Of a stretch of 64,000 bases of DNA, positions 25,649 through 34,292 are shown piece by piece. Each line of letters begins with the position of its first letter. Positions within the stretch are counted from its first letter, which is position 1. The notes beneath the pieces were generated by a model. It saw nothing but the letters and a program-made list of their open reading frames with translations. It had not been told where the DNA came from and searched no databases. Both the position numbers and the translations under genes were made by a program. Source of the stretch: Bacteroides zhangwenhongii (GTDB lineage Bacteria > Bacteroidota > Bacteroidia > Bacteroidales > Bacteroidaceae); the NCBI RefSeq assembly GCF_009193325.2, contig NZ_CP059856.1, positions 2,976,001 to 3,040,000 of the forward strand, in the 5' to 3' direction.

Positions 25649-26926
25649 TCAATATCCGGGATTCGGTTCCAGATTCGGATTGGAAATCATTTCTTTTCCC
25701 GGAATAGGCAACACGTGCTGATAATCTTTCAGTCCGAGTGTCGTTTTCGCCGTATTCGTACGTATGAGGTCATAGTACCTAAAACCCTCCGCCAACAGTT
25801 CCTTCCGACGTTCGTCCAGCACACATTGCAGGAATTCGTCCTTGTCTTTCGGATCCACACTTTCCAGCCCGCGTTCTTTCCGCAAGTCATTCAAGCGTCC
25901 CAGTCCTTTCGGGAATCCTTGCGCTTCCGCACTGATGAGGTACATTTCCGCCAAACGGCTCATCACTACCGGATCAGTCCCGGTCTGCCCGCTCGGATAC
26001 TTGTTGATACAAGGTTCGGATCCCACATTGATAATGGAAACTTCCTTACGTTTGTCCTTATCATCATACATATTCATCACCTCATTGGTAGGCCGATAGA
26101 CATAACTGCCGTGATTGGGATGCGCATAGGTATAGAACAAGGTAGAGATAGTGATATTCGATTCTTCCGCCAAACACTGGAAAGAGAAGATGACCTCCGT
26201 ATTGGACTTTCCACGAAATATCTTATCAAAACTGTCCAGCTTGTATTTGCCGTCTGTTATCAGCCCCTCCGCCAGAGTAGCCGCCTCCGTCAAGTTTCCA
26301 CGTTCCAACATCACACGGGCTTTCAATGCCAAAGCTGCATCACGGGACACATAATAATAGCTGGACGATGTGCCGAGAAAAGCAAGTGCCGTCTGCAGTT
26401 CTTCTTCGATAAAGCTCCATACCACCTCTTCCGAATCGCGGAAAGGTTTTTCCATTGTATTCACTTTCTGAATAGGGACACCGCCCCAACGAGTCACCAG
26501 TGCGTGATAGATGTATGCCCTGAAATAATGCGCTTCACCGATAATCAGATTCCGCAGTTCCGATTCTGGGAGAGATTCGACGATAGAAAGTACATTATTC
26601 ACTTGATAAAGGGCATTATAATACCCGTTCCAACTACTGGAGACGATTGAATTCAATGAAGAAAGTACTGAATTGATCAAGTCCTTCGCATTTCCGGTGC
26701 TTTGCGTCAAGTCACCACCCAATATATCAAAAGTGATGTAAGATTCTCTCGTCGGAGAGTTCTGTACCTTATTGTACATTCCCATACGCAAAGCGGAGAG
26801 ATCTTGGGGAGTCACGCTTCCCGGCGATACTGCGGAATGAGACTCAATATCCAACATACCGCTACACGAAGTCAGCAACAGGCAACCGATAAATATATAT
26901 ATAATCTTTTTCATCATTGTGAGCAT
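25649..26926 (-). CDS. RagB/SusD family nutrient-uptake lipoprotein
   Basis: A 425-residue SusD-like lipoprotein that caps its SusC partner and helps bind the substrate at the cell surface. The signal peptide ends LLLTSC (lipobox). Typical SusD features are AHYFRAYIYHALVTRWGGVPIQ (tetratricopeptide helices), RDAALALKARVML, PVVMSRLAEMYLISAEA and the C-terminal LDERRKELLAEGFRYYDLIR. The protein is shorter than many SusD proteins (about 500-570), with a compact middle. Starts at Met4 or Met5 are also possible. It begins 6 bases after the SusC stop, as usual for a SusC/D pair. Confidence 0.94.
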   Translation of the reverse strand: MLTMMKKIIYIFIGCLLLTSCSGMLDIESHSAVSPGSVTPQDLSALRMGMYNKVQNSPTRESYITFDILGGDLTQSTGNAKDLINSVLSSLNSIVSSSWNGYYNALYQVNNVLSIVESLPESELRNLIIGEAHYFRAYIYHALVTRWGGVPIQKVNTMEKPFRDSEEVVWSFIEEELQTALAFLGTSSSYYYVSRDAALALKARVMLERGNLTEAATLAEGLITDGKYKLDSFDKIFRGKSNTEVIFSFQCLAEESNITISTLFYTYAHPNHGSYVYRPTNEVMNMYDDKDKRKEVSIINVGSEPCINKYPSGQTGTDPVVMSRLAEMYLISAEAQGFPKGLGRLNDLRKERGLESVDPKDKDEFLQCVLDERRKELLAEGFRYYDLIRTNTAKTTLGLKDYQHVLPIPGKEMISNPNLEPNPGY

Positions 26927-26932
26927 TTATGA

Positions 26933-29900
26933 TTAGAAACTAAGGTTTATTCCGAAATTGACCGAACGGGAAGGCGGCACTCCATAGAGATCGACTCCGA
27001 AGTACTGCGGGTCCATATTCTTACTCACTTCAGGATCCCAACCGGAGTATTTGGAAAACAACAGCAGGTTATCTCCCTGAACATACAGGCGAAGTCCCTT
27101 CATCCGGATCTTCTGCAACATCACTTGCGGGAAGGTGTAACTGAATGTCAACGAACGCAAGCGGATAAAAGAGCCGTCCTCCAGAAAACGGGTGGAGTTC
27201 TTGCTATTATGTCCACAAAGCGTATTAACCGCACGGGGATATTTGTTCGAGCTTCCCGGAGCAGTCCAGCGGTTCTTTGCCGCATCCTCCGTAATGGCCA
27301 TACGATATCCCGGACGGGTGGCCGTCACCGCCCATTCGGCATATACATCGTTGCCATACATGTAGGTGAAGAACACGTCCAGTTGGAAGCCTTTATATTT
27401 GAAAGTATTGTTCCATCCGCCAAAGAAATCCGGATTGGAAGAACCCACCAACTGGCGGTCCGAGTCATTGATAATACCGTTATTATCCACATCATGGTAT
27501 TTCACGTCACCGGCACGTACTCCCAAGTCGTACAACGGCTGCGGCACTTCGCCGTCATACTGGTAAATGCCGTCCATCTTAAACAGATAGAACGCTCCGA
27601 GTTCCTCACCCACCTTCAAGGCACGGTTAGAGCCAATCGGGAGCAGGTCGTCTCCCAACAACTTAGTCAGTTTGTTCTTATTGTGGGAAATATTGAAAGA
27701 AGAAGTCCAATTCACTTTTCCCAGATTCATGTGCCCGTTGATAGAAAATTCCACGCCATAATTGCGCATCGAGCCGATATTACTCGTGACACTAGTGAAA
27801 CCACTTGTTCCGTGCAGAGGCATCGAATACAGCAGATTGTTCGTATTCTTCAGATAAACGTCCGCAATCATATTCAACTTTCCGTTCCAAAAACCAAGAT
27901 CGAAACCAAAGTCGTATTGGTCGGCAGTCTCCCATGTCAGTGTATTATTTCCCATACTGGTGACAGCCATACCGCTATTATTTCCGTAGTTGATACCTCC
28001 GGACATCAGCGGCTGCCATGCATAATTGCCGATACCATCCTGATTACCTGTCTTACCGTAACTCAAACGGAACTTCAAGTCTGTCCGGTCAAACTTCCAG
28101 AAAGGTTCTTTTGAAACATTCCATCCTAAGGAAACGGAAGGGAAGTATCCATAACGGTCCGAAGGAGCAAAACGGGAAGAACCATCCGTACGCATCGTCA
28201 TATTCAGGATGTAACGGTCCAAATAAGAGAGATTGACACGTCCGAAGTAGGATTCCATAGCAAACTCCGACAAACCGCCCGAAGCGTCATAAATCTCGGA
28301 AGCGGTGCCCACCGTATCAAACACCGGAGAAGGGAATCCGCGACCATCGATGGAGGAAGTACGCGTGGACATCTTCTGAAACGAATGTCCCAACATCAAG
28401 CCGGCTTCAAAATCACCGAACTTATCATTATAATTGAAGATATTCTCTATCAATATGTTCTTCACCAGCCGATTGTACTCGACGATACGTCCGCCACCGG
28501 CTCCATACGGGTGGTTCTCATTATAATAAACATAGTCATACGTATATCCGATATCGGTGCTGACGGAGTTTTTCAAGCTGAACTTCTTATATTTCAGGTC
28601 AGCGTTGAATGTGCCCAGATAACGGTATGTGTCAATATAGGACACTTCCTCGTTCAATATCTGAAGCGGATTGTGACGCGTCAACTCATCGGTTCCTCCC
28701 AAATAATAGTCACCATTCGGCTTGTACGGACGGTCGAAAGGACGCTGTTCCACAGCACGGGCCACGATAGTAGAACCGATATTGGCACCCGGCACCCGGT
28801 TGTTTTTCAGATAATTGCCACTAACGTTGGCGCCGACCTCCAACCATGAAGTCATTTCATGACTGATTTTCGCCTTCAAGTTGATTTTGGTTATATCGTT
28901 TGTTTTGATGATACCTTCCTGATAATTGTAGTTCGCCCCGACATAAAACTTCGTTTTCTTGCTGCCACCGGAGAAAGACAAGTCTACATTATAAGAATGT
29001 CCTACCTGAGTAATCAGATCCAGCCAGTCCGTATCCGGCATTCCCTGAAAAGGATTTGAGATAGGAACGACATAACCGGAAGTCCCTACGGTATATCCGT
29101 TCTGACGATTGTAACGCTCCACTCCGTCATTATAGGTCTCTACGTATAAATCGGAATCCGCATATTTGATCCGTCCTTTATTGGCAAATTTAGAGATGCC
29201 CGTACTGACATTCAAGCGGATGTCCGAACGGCCTTCCTTGCCGGATTTGGTCGTTATCACAACTACACCGTTGGTAGCCCGCGATCCGTAGATAGCAGCA
29301 GAAGCCGCATCTTTCAGAACTTCGATGGATTCGATATCCGTCAGATTCAACACTGCCATCGAACTTAGATTCTCTCCCATGTTAAATAGAGAAGCGTTGC
29401 TGTTGAGAATAGGTATTCCGTCCACTACGTAAAGCGGCTCATTGCTGGCGCTCAATGAAGCGGCTCCACGAATACTCATCCGTTCGGAACTTCCCAAGTT
29501 GCCGGAACCTGTCGATACCGTGACACCCGCTACGCGTCCTTGCAACAGTTCGCTCGGACTGAGCACCGGACGCATATTCGACTCTGTCGGTTTGAAGGAA
29601 CTGATAGCATTGGTAACCAATGCTTTGCGTTGCGTTCCGTAACCAACCACAACTACTTCATTCAATGCCTTTGAATCTTCACTCAACGTGACATTGATGT
29701 TCTGCTGCGCTTTCACCGGATATTCCATACTCTTGTATCCCAAAAAAGAAAAGACCAATGTAGCATGCTCGGGCACTTCAAGGCTATATTTACCGTTTAT
29801 ATCGGTAATAGTACCTATCGTAGTACCCTTCACGGTCACATTACATCCCACAACCACCTCCCCGGAAGTTTCCTTCACAAGCCCGGTTACTCTTTTCTTG

Positions 29901-30298
29901 TGTTGCGTGGGAGTCAGTCCCTCCGCTTGCTTCTTGGTAAGAATGATGTGCTTTCCTTCCATCGTGTAGGAGAACTCCGTACCTTTCAACGCATCCATCA
30001 ACAGACTTGCCACCGTCCCGTTCGGAGTGGAAATAGCCACTTTGCGTTTCAGGCTAACCTCACGTTCGTTGTAAATAAACAAATAGTCCGTTTGCTTTTC
30101 AATCTGTCTGATAATCTCAGCCAGTGTTGCGGTTCCTTTATTCATTCTAACCTTCTGATTCTGCGAATAACTATTCACGGAATACGCCTCAAAAATGATG
30201 AATAACAGGAAAAAGACAGTCAACCTCATAATTCTTAAAATTTGAGTACAGTGTGTTTTTCTATGGGCAATACGCCCACACCAAAGATTATTTTTCAT
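26933..30298 (-). CDS. SusC/RagA TonB-dependent receptor with STN signalling domain
   Basis: From the ATG at 30298 the product is 1121 residues. Order: an extended signal region (hydrophobic stretch about 25-41), an STN domain (about 52-123; TLAEIIRQIEKQTDYLFIYN), a carboxypeptidase-regulatory-like domain (about 138-215), the conserved LNEVVVVGYGTQRK segment, the plug (about 225-345; LQGRVAGVTV, YVVDGIPI, ASAAIYGSRATNGVVVITTK) and the barrel ending in NLSF. The STN domain contacts FecR, making this a transducer: ligand import in the outer membrane signals to the ECF sigma factor. A longer upstream frame to 30394 has no support. A strong hairpin sits 75 bases before the start. Confidence 0.95.
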   Translation of the reverse strand: MKNNLWCGRIAHRKTHCTQILRIMRLTVFFLLFIIFEAYSVNSYSQNQKVRMNKGTATLAEIIRQIEKQTDYLFIYNEREVSLKRKVAISTPNGTVASLLMDALKGTEFSYTMEGKHIILTKKQAEGLTPTQHKKRVTGLVKETSGEVVVGCNVTVKGTTIGTITDINGKYSLEVPEHATLVFSFLGYKSMEYPVKAQQNINVTLSEDSKALNEVVVVGYGTQRKALVTNAISSFKPTESNMRPVLSPSELLQGRVAGVTVSTGSGNLGSSERMSIRGAASLSASNEPLYVVDGIPILNSNASLFNMGENLSSMAVLNLTDIESIEVLKDAASAAIYGSRATNGVVVITTKSGKEGRSDIRLNVSTGISKFANKGRIKYADSDLYVETYNDGVERYNRQNGYTVGTSGYVVPISNPFQGMPDTDWLDLITQVGHSYNVDLSFSGGSKKTKFYVGANYNYQEGIIKTNDITKINLKAKISHEMTSWLEVGANVSGNYLKNNRVPGANIGSTIVARAVEQRPFDRPYKPNGDYYLGGTDELTRHNPLQILNEEVSYIDTYRYLGTFNADLKYKKFSLKNSVSTDIGYTYDYVYYNENHPYGAGGGRIVEYNRLVKNILIENIFNYNDKFGDFEAGLMLGHSFQKMSTRTSSIDGRGFPSPVFDTVGTASEIYDASGGLSEFAMESYFGRVNLSYLDRYILNMTMRTDGSSRFAPSDRYGYFPSVSLGWNVSKEPFWKFDRTDLKFRLSYGKTGNQDGIGNYAWQPLMSGGINYGNNSGMAVTSMGNNTLTWETADQYDFGFDLGFWNGKLNMIADVYLKNTNNLLYSMPLHGTSGFTSVTSNIGSMRNYGVEFSINGHMNLGKVNWTSSFNISHNKNKLTKLLGDDLLPIGSNRALKVGEELGAFYLFKMDGIYQYDGEVPQPLYDLGVRAGDVKYHDVDNNGIINDSDRQLVGSSNPDFFGGWNNTFKYKGFQLDVFFTYMYGNDVYAEWAVTATRPGYRMAITEDAAKNRWTAPGSSNKYPRAVNTLCGHNSKNSTRFLEDGSFIRLRSLTFSYTFPQVMLQKIRMKGLRLYVQGDNLLLFSKYSGWDPEVSKNMDPQYFGVDLYGVPPSRSVNFGINLSF

Positions 30299-30372
30299 AT
30301 CTTTGCTTCGAGTTATTAAGTTAATACATAAAGATTTGTAACAGGTGCGAGTCTTTCTTGTTGACTTCTCAC

Positions 30373-30404
30373 ATATCGGTAAGTGTTGCAGCACTTACCG
30401 ATAT
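30373..30404. promoter_or_regulatory. Perfect 13-bp hairpin in the fecR-susC gap
   Basis: ATATCGGTAAGTG (30373-30385) and CACTTACCGATAT (30392-30404) pair perfectly around TTGCAG. There is no T-tract on the minus strand, so it does not look like a plain terminator. It lies 66 bases after fecR and 74 bases before susC. It may be an mRNA stabiliser, a processing site, or part of a regulated leader. I see no sigma-70-type promoter between it and susC, consistent with ECF-dependent transcription. Confidence 0.6.
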
Positions 30405-30470
30405 TTCTGTTCTGGACGGGCCGGTTCTCTAGCTCTCATTTTCGGTGTTTTTTTAGATTAAATACTAGGG

Positions 30471-31406
30471 TTAATAGATAATTATCTGATTGTTCTCTTC
30501 ATCCAAAGTATAGTCGAAGCCGACATACTTCTGCAATACCTTTACCACGTGCTCTATCCCCTCTTTCTGACGGAATTTACCCGTACACGGACGAGAAGCA
30601 ATTTCAATGTTCTTGTTGATAATACGCACTTCATAATATTGCTCCAGTTTCTTGAATACAGCTTCCAGCGGCTCATTCTTGAAAGAATACACACCTATCC
30701 TCCACAAGAAAGCATGATCCGACGTAAAGGTCTCCTTACTAAGTTTTCCATCTCTCGTTTCTACTTTCTCATTAGGTTGCAGTGTGACTTCATTCTGTGT
30801 ATCGGGCTGATACACGGTAACCTTACCTTCTATCAAAGAGGTTTCAAACAGATCGGAATCCGGATAGGCGGAAACATTGAACGTGGTTCCCAACACTCTG
30901 ACGTTATATTTCTCCGTCTCAACAATGAAAGGATGTTTCTCATCATGCGCTACCTCAAAATATCCTTCGCCTTCCAACAGCACTTTCCTCTCTTTGGAGT
31001 GGAATCCGGCAGCAGGATATTTCAAAATGGAATTCGAGTTCAGCCAAACGGTTGTTCCGTCAGCCAGAACCAGACTGGCTCTTTGCCCAGCGGGAACGGT
31101 CATCACCTGCATTTCCGTAGAGTGTTCCAACCGGTATTCCTGATATTCTTTATGAAGAATAAAGGCAAGCATAGCAACAACAGCGGCTATCTTTATGGAG
31201 GTCCGAAGATAATGAGTCACGGTCTTTTTCTTTTCCGGTTTTTCTTCCTTCAGATTAGCATTCCAGACAGTCGCATCATAGATATGGCGTAGTTGCATCA
31301 ACTGCTCACGGTGTTCTTCGCTCTCTTTCAGCCAACGTGCCACTTCCTTCTTTTCTTCTGGAAGGACATCACCGGCAATATATTTATTTAATAGTTTCGT
31401 CTCCAT
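30471..31406 (-). CDS. FecR family anti-sigma factor
   Basis: A 311-residue inner-membrane protein from the ATG at 31406 (METKLLNKYIAGDVLPEE). It has an N-terminal sigma-binding region (about 1-80), one membrane helix (about 87-105; IAAVVAMLAFILHK), then the periplasmic FecR domain (about 120-215; VPAGQRASLVLADGTTVWLNS) and a C-terminal STN-contacting domain (about 240-311; FKNEPLEAVFKKLEQYYEVR). It is expected to hold the adjacent ECF sigma factor and release it when the SusC STN domain signals substrate. The sigma gene lies 90 bases upstream. Confidence 0.94.
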   Translation of the reverse strand: METKLLNKYIAGDVLPEEKKEVARWLKESEEHREQLMQLRHIYDATVWNANLKEEKPEKKKTVTHYLRTSIKIAAVVAMLAFILHKEYQEYRLEHSTEMQVMTVPAGQRASLVLADGTTVWLNSNSILKYPAAGFHSKERKVLLEGEGYFEVAHDEKHPFIVETEKYNVRVLGTTFNVSAYPDSDLFETSLIEGKVTVYQPDTQNEVTLQPNEKVETRDGKLSKETFTSDHAFLWRIGVYSFKNEPLEAVFKKLEQYYEVRIINKNIEIASRPCTGKFRQKEGIEHVVKVLQKYVGFDYTLDEENNQIIIY

Positions 31407-31496
31407 ACGGTTTTGAATTAAAATATCAGCGGTTTTCCGCCTTACATATATAAGACACGCCACTCGCGAAGTTCACTAGTGGAAAAATGAAAAAAG

Positions 31497-32060
31497 TTAG
31501 AAAAAGAGGAAAGAGGAAAGGTAATCCTTGAGACTTTTCCTCAAGGCTTGGAGCGCTTTCCCAATATGGTAATCCGCTCCTTTCACCGTAACATTCAATA
31601 ATCCGGCAATCTCCTTCACCGATTTATTCTGATACCTGCTCATCACAAATGCCTTTCTTGTCTTCTCCGGCAGTTCTCCCAAAGTACGGTTTACAATCTC
31701 AACGATTTCTTCCGAGAAGAGCCGGTTCGGATCGGAAGAGTCCAACGATGCAATACGGAAATCAAGCTCATAAAGTTCATCCGCCAATATGCTTTCACGA
31801 GCTTCCATACGTAAGTGTTCATTGCGCAGATGGTTCAAGGCCTGGTTTTTAACTACGGTCATCAGGAAAGAACGAACATTTTTCACCTCTTCCGTCTTCA
31901 TCGTGGTCCATAAGGTGATCATTGCCTCGGAGGCTATGTCTTTGGATAGCATTTCATCTTGAAGATAAGATTTGGCAAACAAAAAGCAGCGTTGATAATA
32001 CTCTAGATAGATATCATCAAATGGCATACTAGTGTTTATTGTATTATCCGGTCTTCTCAT
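31497..32060 (-). CDS. ECF-type RNA polymerase sigma factor
   Basis: A 187-residue sigma-70 family factor of the Bacteroidetes FecI-like group. Region 2 spans about 15-85 (YQRCFLFAKSYLQDEMLSKDIASEAM) seen in blocks: SYLQDEMLSKDIASEAMI and VRSFLMTVVKNQALNHLR. Region 4 spans about 130-180 (LPEKTRKAFVMSRYQNKSVKEIA, in blocks LPEKTRKAFVMSRY and VKEIAGLLNVTVKGADYHI). It probably drives the downstream SusC/D operon. Met12 is an alternative start. It has an excellent housekeeping promoter, so its own transcription does not depend on itself. Confidence 0.93.
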   Translation of the reverse strand: MRRPDNTINTSMPFDDIYLEYYQRCFLFAKSYLQDEMLSKDIASEAMITLWTTMKTEEVKNVRSFLMTVVKNQALNHLRNEHLRMEARESILADELYELDFRIASLDSSDPNRLFSEEIVEIVNRTLGELPEKTRKAFVMSRYQNKSVKEIAGLLNVTVKGADYHIGKALQALRKSLKDYLSSFLFF

Positions 32061-32100
32061 TTTAGCAGTTTCTCATCTATTCAGCTTTTCGTTAGCGAAA

Positions 32101-32131
32101 CAAAGATAGATAAAAGAAGTTAGCTTCCAAA
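32101..32131 (-). promoter_or_regulatory. Promoter of the ECF sigma gene
   Basis: On the minus strand TTTG (32128-32131), 19 bases, then TATCTTTG (32101-32108), 40 bases before the start codon. This is a full Bacteroides sigma-70 consensus. Confidence 0.7.
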
Positions 32132-32360
32132 AAATCTTTCCCTCGCTTAACTTGTTTACCTCAAATATTATTAGAAATATTGCAAACGTGTTTCTCCTCT
32201 CCAATCAAAATCGGGATGTTTCTCTACTTCCCCCCCTTTTCGTCTGTATAAAATAAGAAAGACTACGACAGTATTTATTAATTTAACTCATAACAGACTT
32301 TGAACATGAACAAGTTTATTTTTACCAAACTTTTCTCTCAAAGAAGTATGTGTTTAAAAA

Positions 32361-32440
32361 TTATCGCAGATTATTTCAATTATAGAATAATCAATGACTC
32401 ATAAAATCATTCTTGCGATAATCTGCGTTAATTTGCGTTT
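32361..32440. repeat. Palindromic intergenic repeat, copy 2 (one arm decayed)
   Basis: The right arm (32413-32440) reads AATCTGCGTTAATTTGCG in its core and matches the right arm of the 10561-10629 copy over most of its length. The left side (TTATCGCAGATTAT from 32361) keeps only about 14 bases of the inverted match. The rest of the 32132-32573 gap before recJ holds a doubtful 32-residue ORF and no clear promoter of consensus quality. Confidence 0.6.
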
Positions 32441-32573
32441 CAGCACACCATCATGAAATATTTTCGTCATATCTTATCCTACACTTCCGCTTTTTTTCGT
32501 ACTTTTACCCCTTGTTGGAAAGAAGTGCCTTTCTGACCCTTGAGAACAGAAAAAGAAAAAAGCAATATATAAA

Positions 32574-34292
32574 ATGAATCACAAATGGAATTATCGACCC
32601 ATTACACCCGAACAGGCAGAGACAAGCCAGATATTGGCCCAAGAATTAGGGATTAGCCCGATACTTGGACAACTTTTGGTGCAACGGGGAATTACGAAAG
32701 CGGCAGACGCTAAGAAATTCTTCCGTCCGCAATTGCCCGACCTGCACGACCCATTCCTGATGAAGGATATGGACGTTGCAGTAGAACGTCTGAACAAGGC
32801 GATGGGAAAGAAAGAACGTATTCTAATTTATGGAGATTATGACGTAGACGGCACTACTGCGGTAGCATTGGTCTACAAGTTTATTCAACAGTTCTATTCG
32901 AACCTTGACTATTATATACCCGACCGTTACAATGAAGGGTATGGCATTTCTAAAAAAGGAGTGGACTATGCCGCCGAAACCGGTGTAGGCCTTATTATTG
33001 TACTCGATTGCGGCATAAAGGCTGTGGAGGAAATCACTTATGCCAAAGAGAAAGGAATCGACTTTATCATCTGCGACCATCATGTGCCGGATGAGGTGCT
33101 TCCACCTGCCGTAGCCATTCTGAATGCCAAGCGCTTGGACAATACGTATCCGTACACACACCTTTCCGGTTGCGGGGTCGGTTTCAAATTTATGCAGGCG
33201 TTCGCCATCAGCAACGGCATCGAGTTTCATCATCTGATTCCGCTGCTCGACATCGTGGCGGTAAGTATCGCATCGGATATCGTGCCCATCATGGGTGAAA
33301 ACCGTATTCTCGCCTTTCATGGGTTGAAGCAGCTGAACAGCAACCCGAGTACCGGAATGAAAGCGATCATCGATGTATGCGGACTATCCGAAAAAGAGAT
33401 TACCGTCAGCGATATCGTATTCAAAATAGGACCGCGCATCAACGCATCGGGACGCATTCAGAACGGGAAAGAAGCGGTAGACTTACTCACCGAAAAAGAT
33501 TTCTCGGTAGCGCTGGAGAAAGCCGGACAAATTAATCAATACAACGAGACTCGTAAAGACCTCGACAAGAGTATGACGGAAGAGGCGAACAATATCGTCG
33601 CCAATCTGGACGGGCTTGCCGACCGCCGCTCTATCGTGATCTACAACGAAGAGTGGCACAAGGGAGTGATCGGTATTGTGGCTTCCCGACTGACAGAAGT
33701 CTACTATCGCCCGGCTGTAGTGCTAACCCGGACGGACGACATGGCGACAGGTTCCGCACGTTCCGTTTCCGGCTTCGATGTATATAAAGCAATCGAACAT
33801 TGCCGCGACCTGCTGGAGAACTTTGGAGGACATACGTATGCTGCCGGACTATCCATGAAAGTAGAAAACGTGGAAGAGTTCACCAGACGATTTGAAGAAT
33901 ACGTCTCGCAGCATATTTTACCGGAGCAGACCAGTGCCGTAATCGACATTGATGCGGAGATAGATTTCAGAGACATTTCATCCAAGTTCTTCAATGATCT
34001 GAAAAGATTCAATCCTTTCGGTCCTGACAACATGAAACCTATTTTCTGTACGCACCATGTCTACGACTACGGAACAAGCAAGGTGGTGGGACGTGATCAG
34101 GAGCACATCAAACTGGAACTGGTGGATAATAAATCGAACAATGTAATGAACGGCATTGCTTTCGGGCAAAGTTCGCACGTACGTTATATCAAGACGAAAC
34201 GCTCGTTCGACATCTGCTACACCATCGAAGAAAACACGCATAAGCGTGGCGAAGTCCAACTTCAAATTGAAGATATAAAGCCGATTGAATAA
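32574..34292 (+). CDS. recJ: Single-stranded-DNA-specific exonuclease RecJ
   Basis: RecJ digests single-stranded DNA 5' to 3' in recombination and mismatch/base-excision repair. The 572-residue length is standard. Its DHH domain has ILIYGDYDVDGTTAVAL (near residues 83-99), GLIIVLDCGIKA and FIICDHHVPDE with the DHH triad, and VSIASDIVPIMGENR. The DHHA1 domain has ENFGGHTYAAGLSM, and a C-terminal OB-like domain begins near 460. The stop overlaps the recQ start by 8 bases, so the two recombination genes are translationally coupled. Confidence 0.95.
   Translation: MNHKWNYRPITPEQAETSQILAQELGISPILGQLLVQRGITKAADAKKFFRPQLPDLHDPFLMKDMDVAVERLNKAMGKKERILIYGDYDVDGTTAVALVYKFIQQFYSNLDYYIPDRYNEGYGISKKGVDYAAETGVGLIIVLDCGIKAVEEITYAKEKGIDFIICDHHVPDEVLPPAVAILNAKRLDNTYPYTHLSGCGVGFKFMQAFAISNGIEFHHLIPLLDIVAVSIASDIVPIMGENRILAFHGLKQLNSNPSTGMKAIIDVCGLSEKEITVSDIVFKIGPRINASGRIQNGKEAVDLLTEKDFSVALEKAGQINQYNETRKDLDKSMTEEANNIVANLDGLADRRSIVIYNEEWHKGVIGIVASRLTEVYYRPAVVLTRTDDMATGSARSVSGFDVYKAIEHCRDLLENFGGHTYAAGLSMKVENVEEFTRRFEEYVSQHILPEQTSAVIDIDAEIDFRDISSKFFNDLKRFNPFGPDNMKPIFCTHHVYDYGTSKVVGRDQEHIKLELVDNKSNNVMNGIAFGQSSHVRYIKTKRSFDICYTIEENTHKRGEVQLQIEDIKPIE

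Noticed and set aside
27125..28114. Long open frame antisense to susC
   Set aside because: Shadow of the strongly coding minus strand. No motif and no promoter. The same holds for frames antisense to susD (25715-26650), the BACON/LRR gene (23818-24633) and tonB (52718-53392).
32306..32404. 32-codon ORF in the recJ upstream gap
   Set aside because: No promoter or ribosome site of quality, runs into the palindromic repeat, and AT-rich composition makes it likely by chance.
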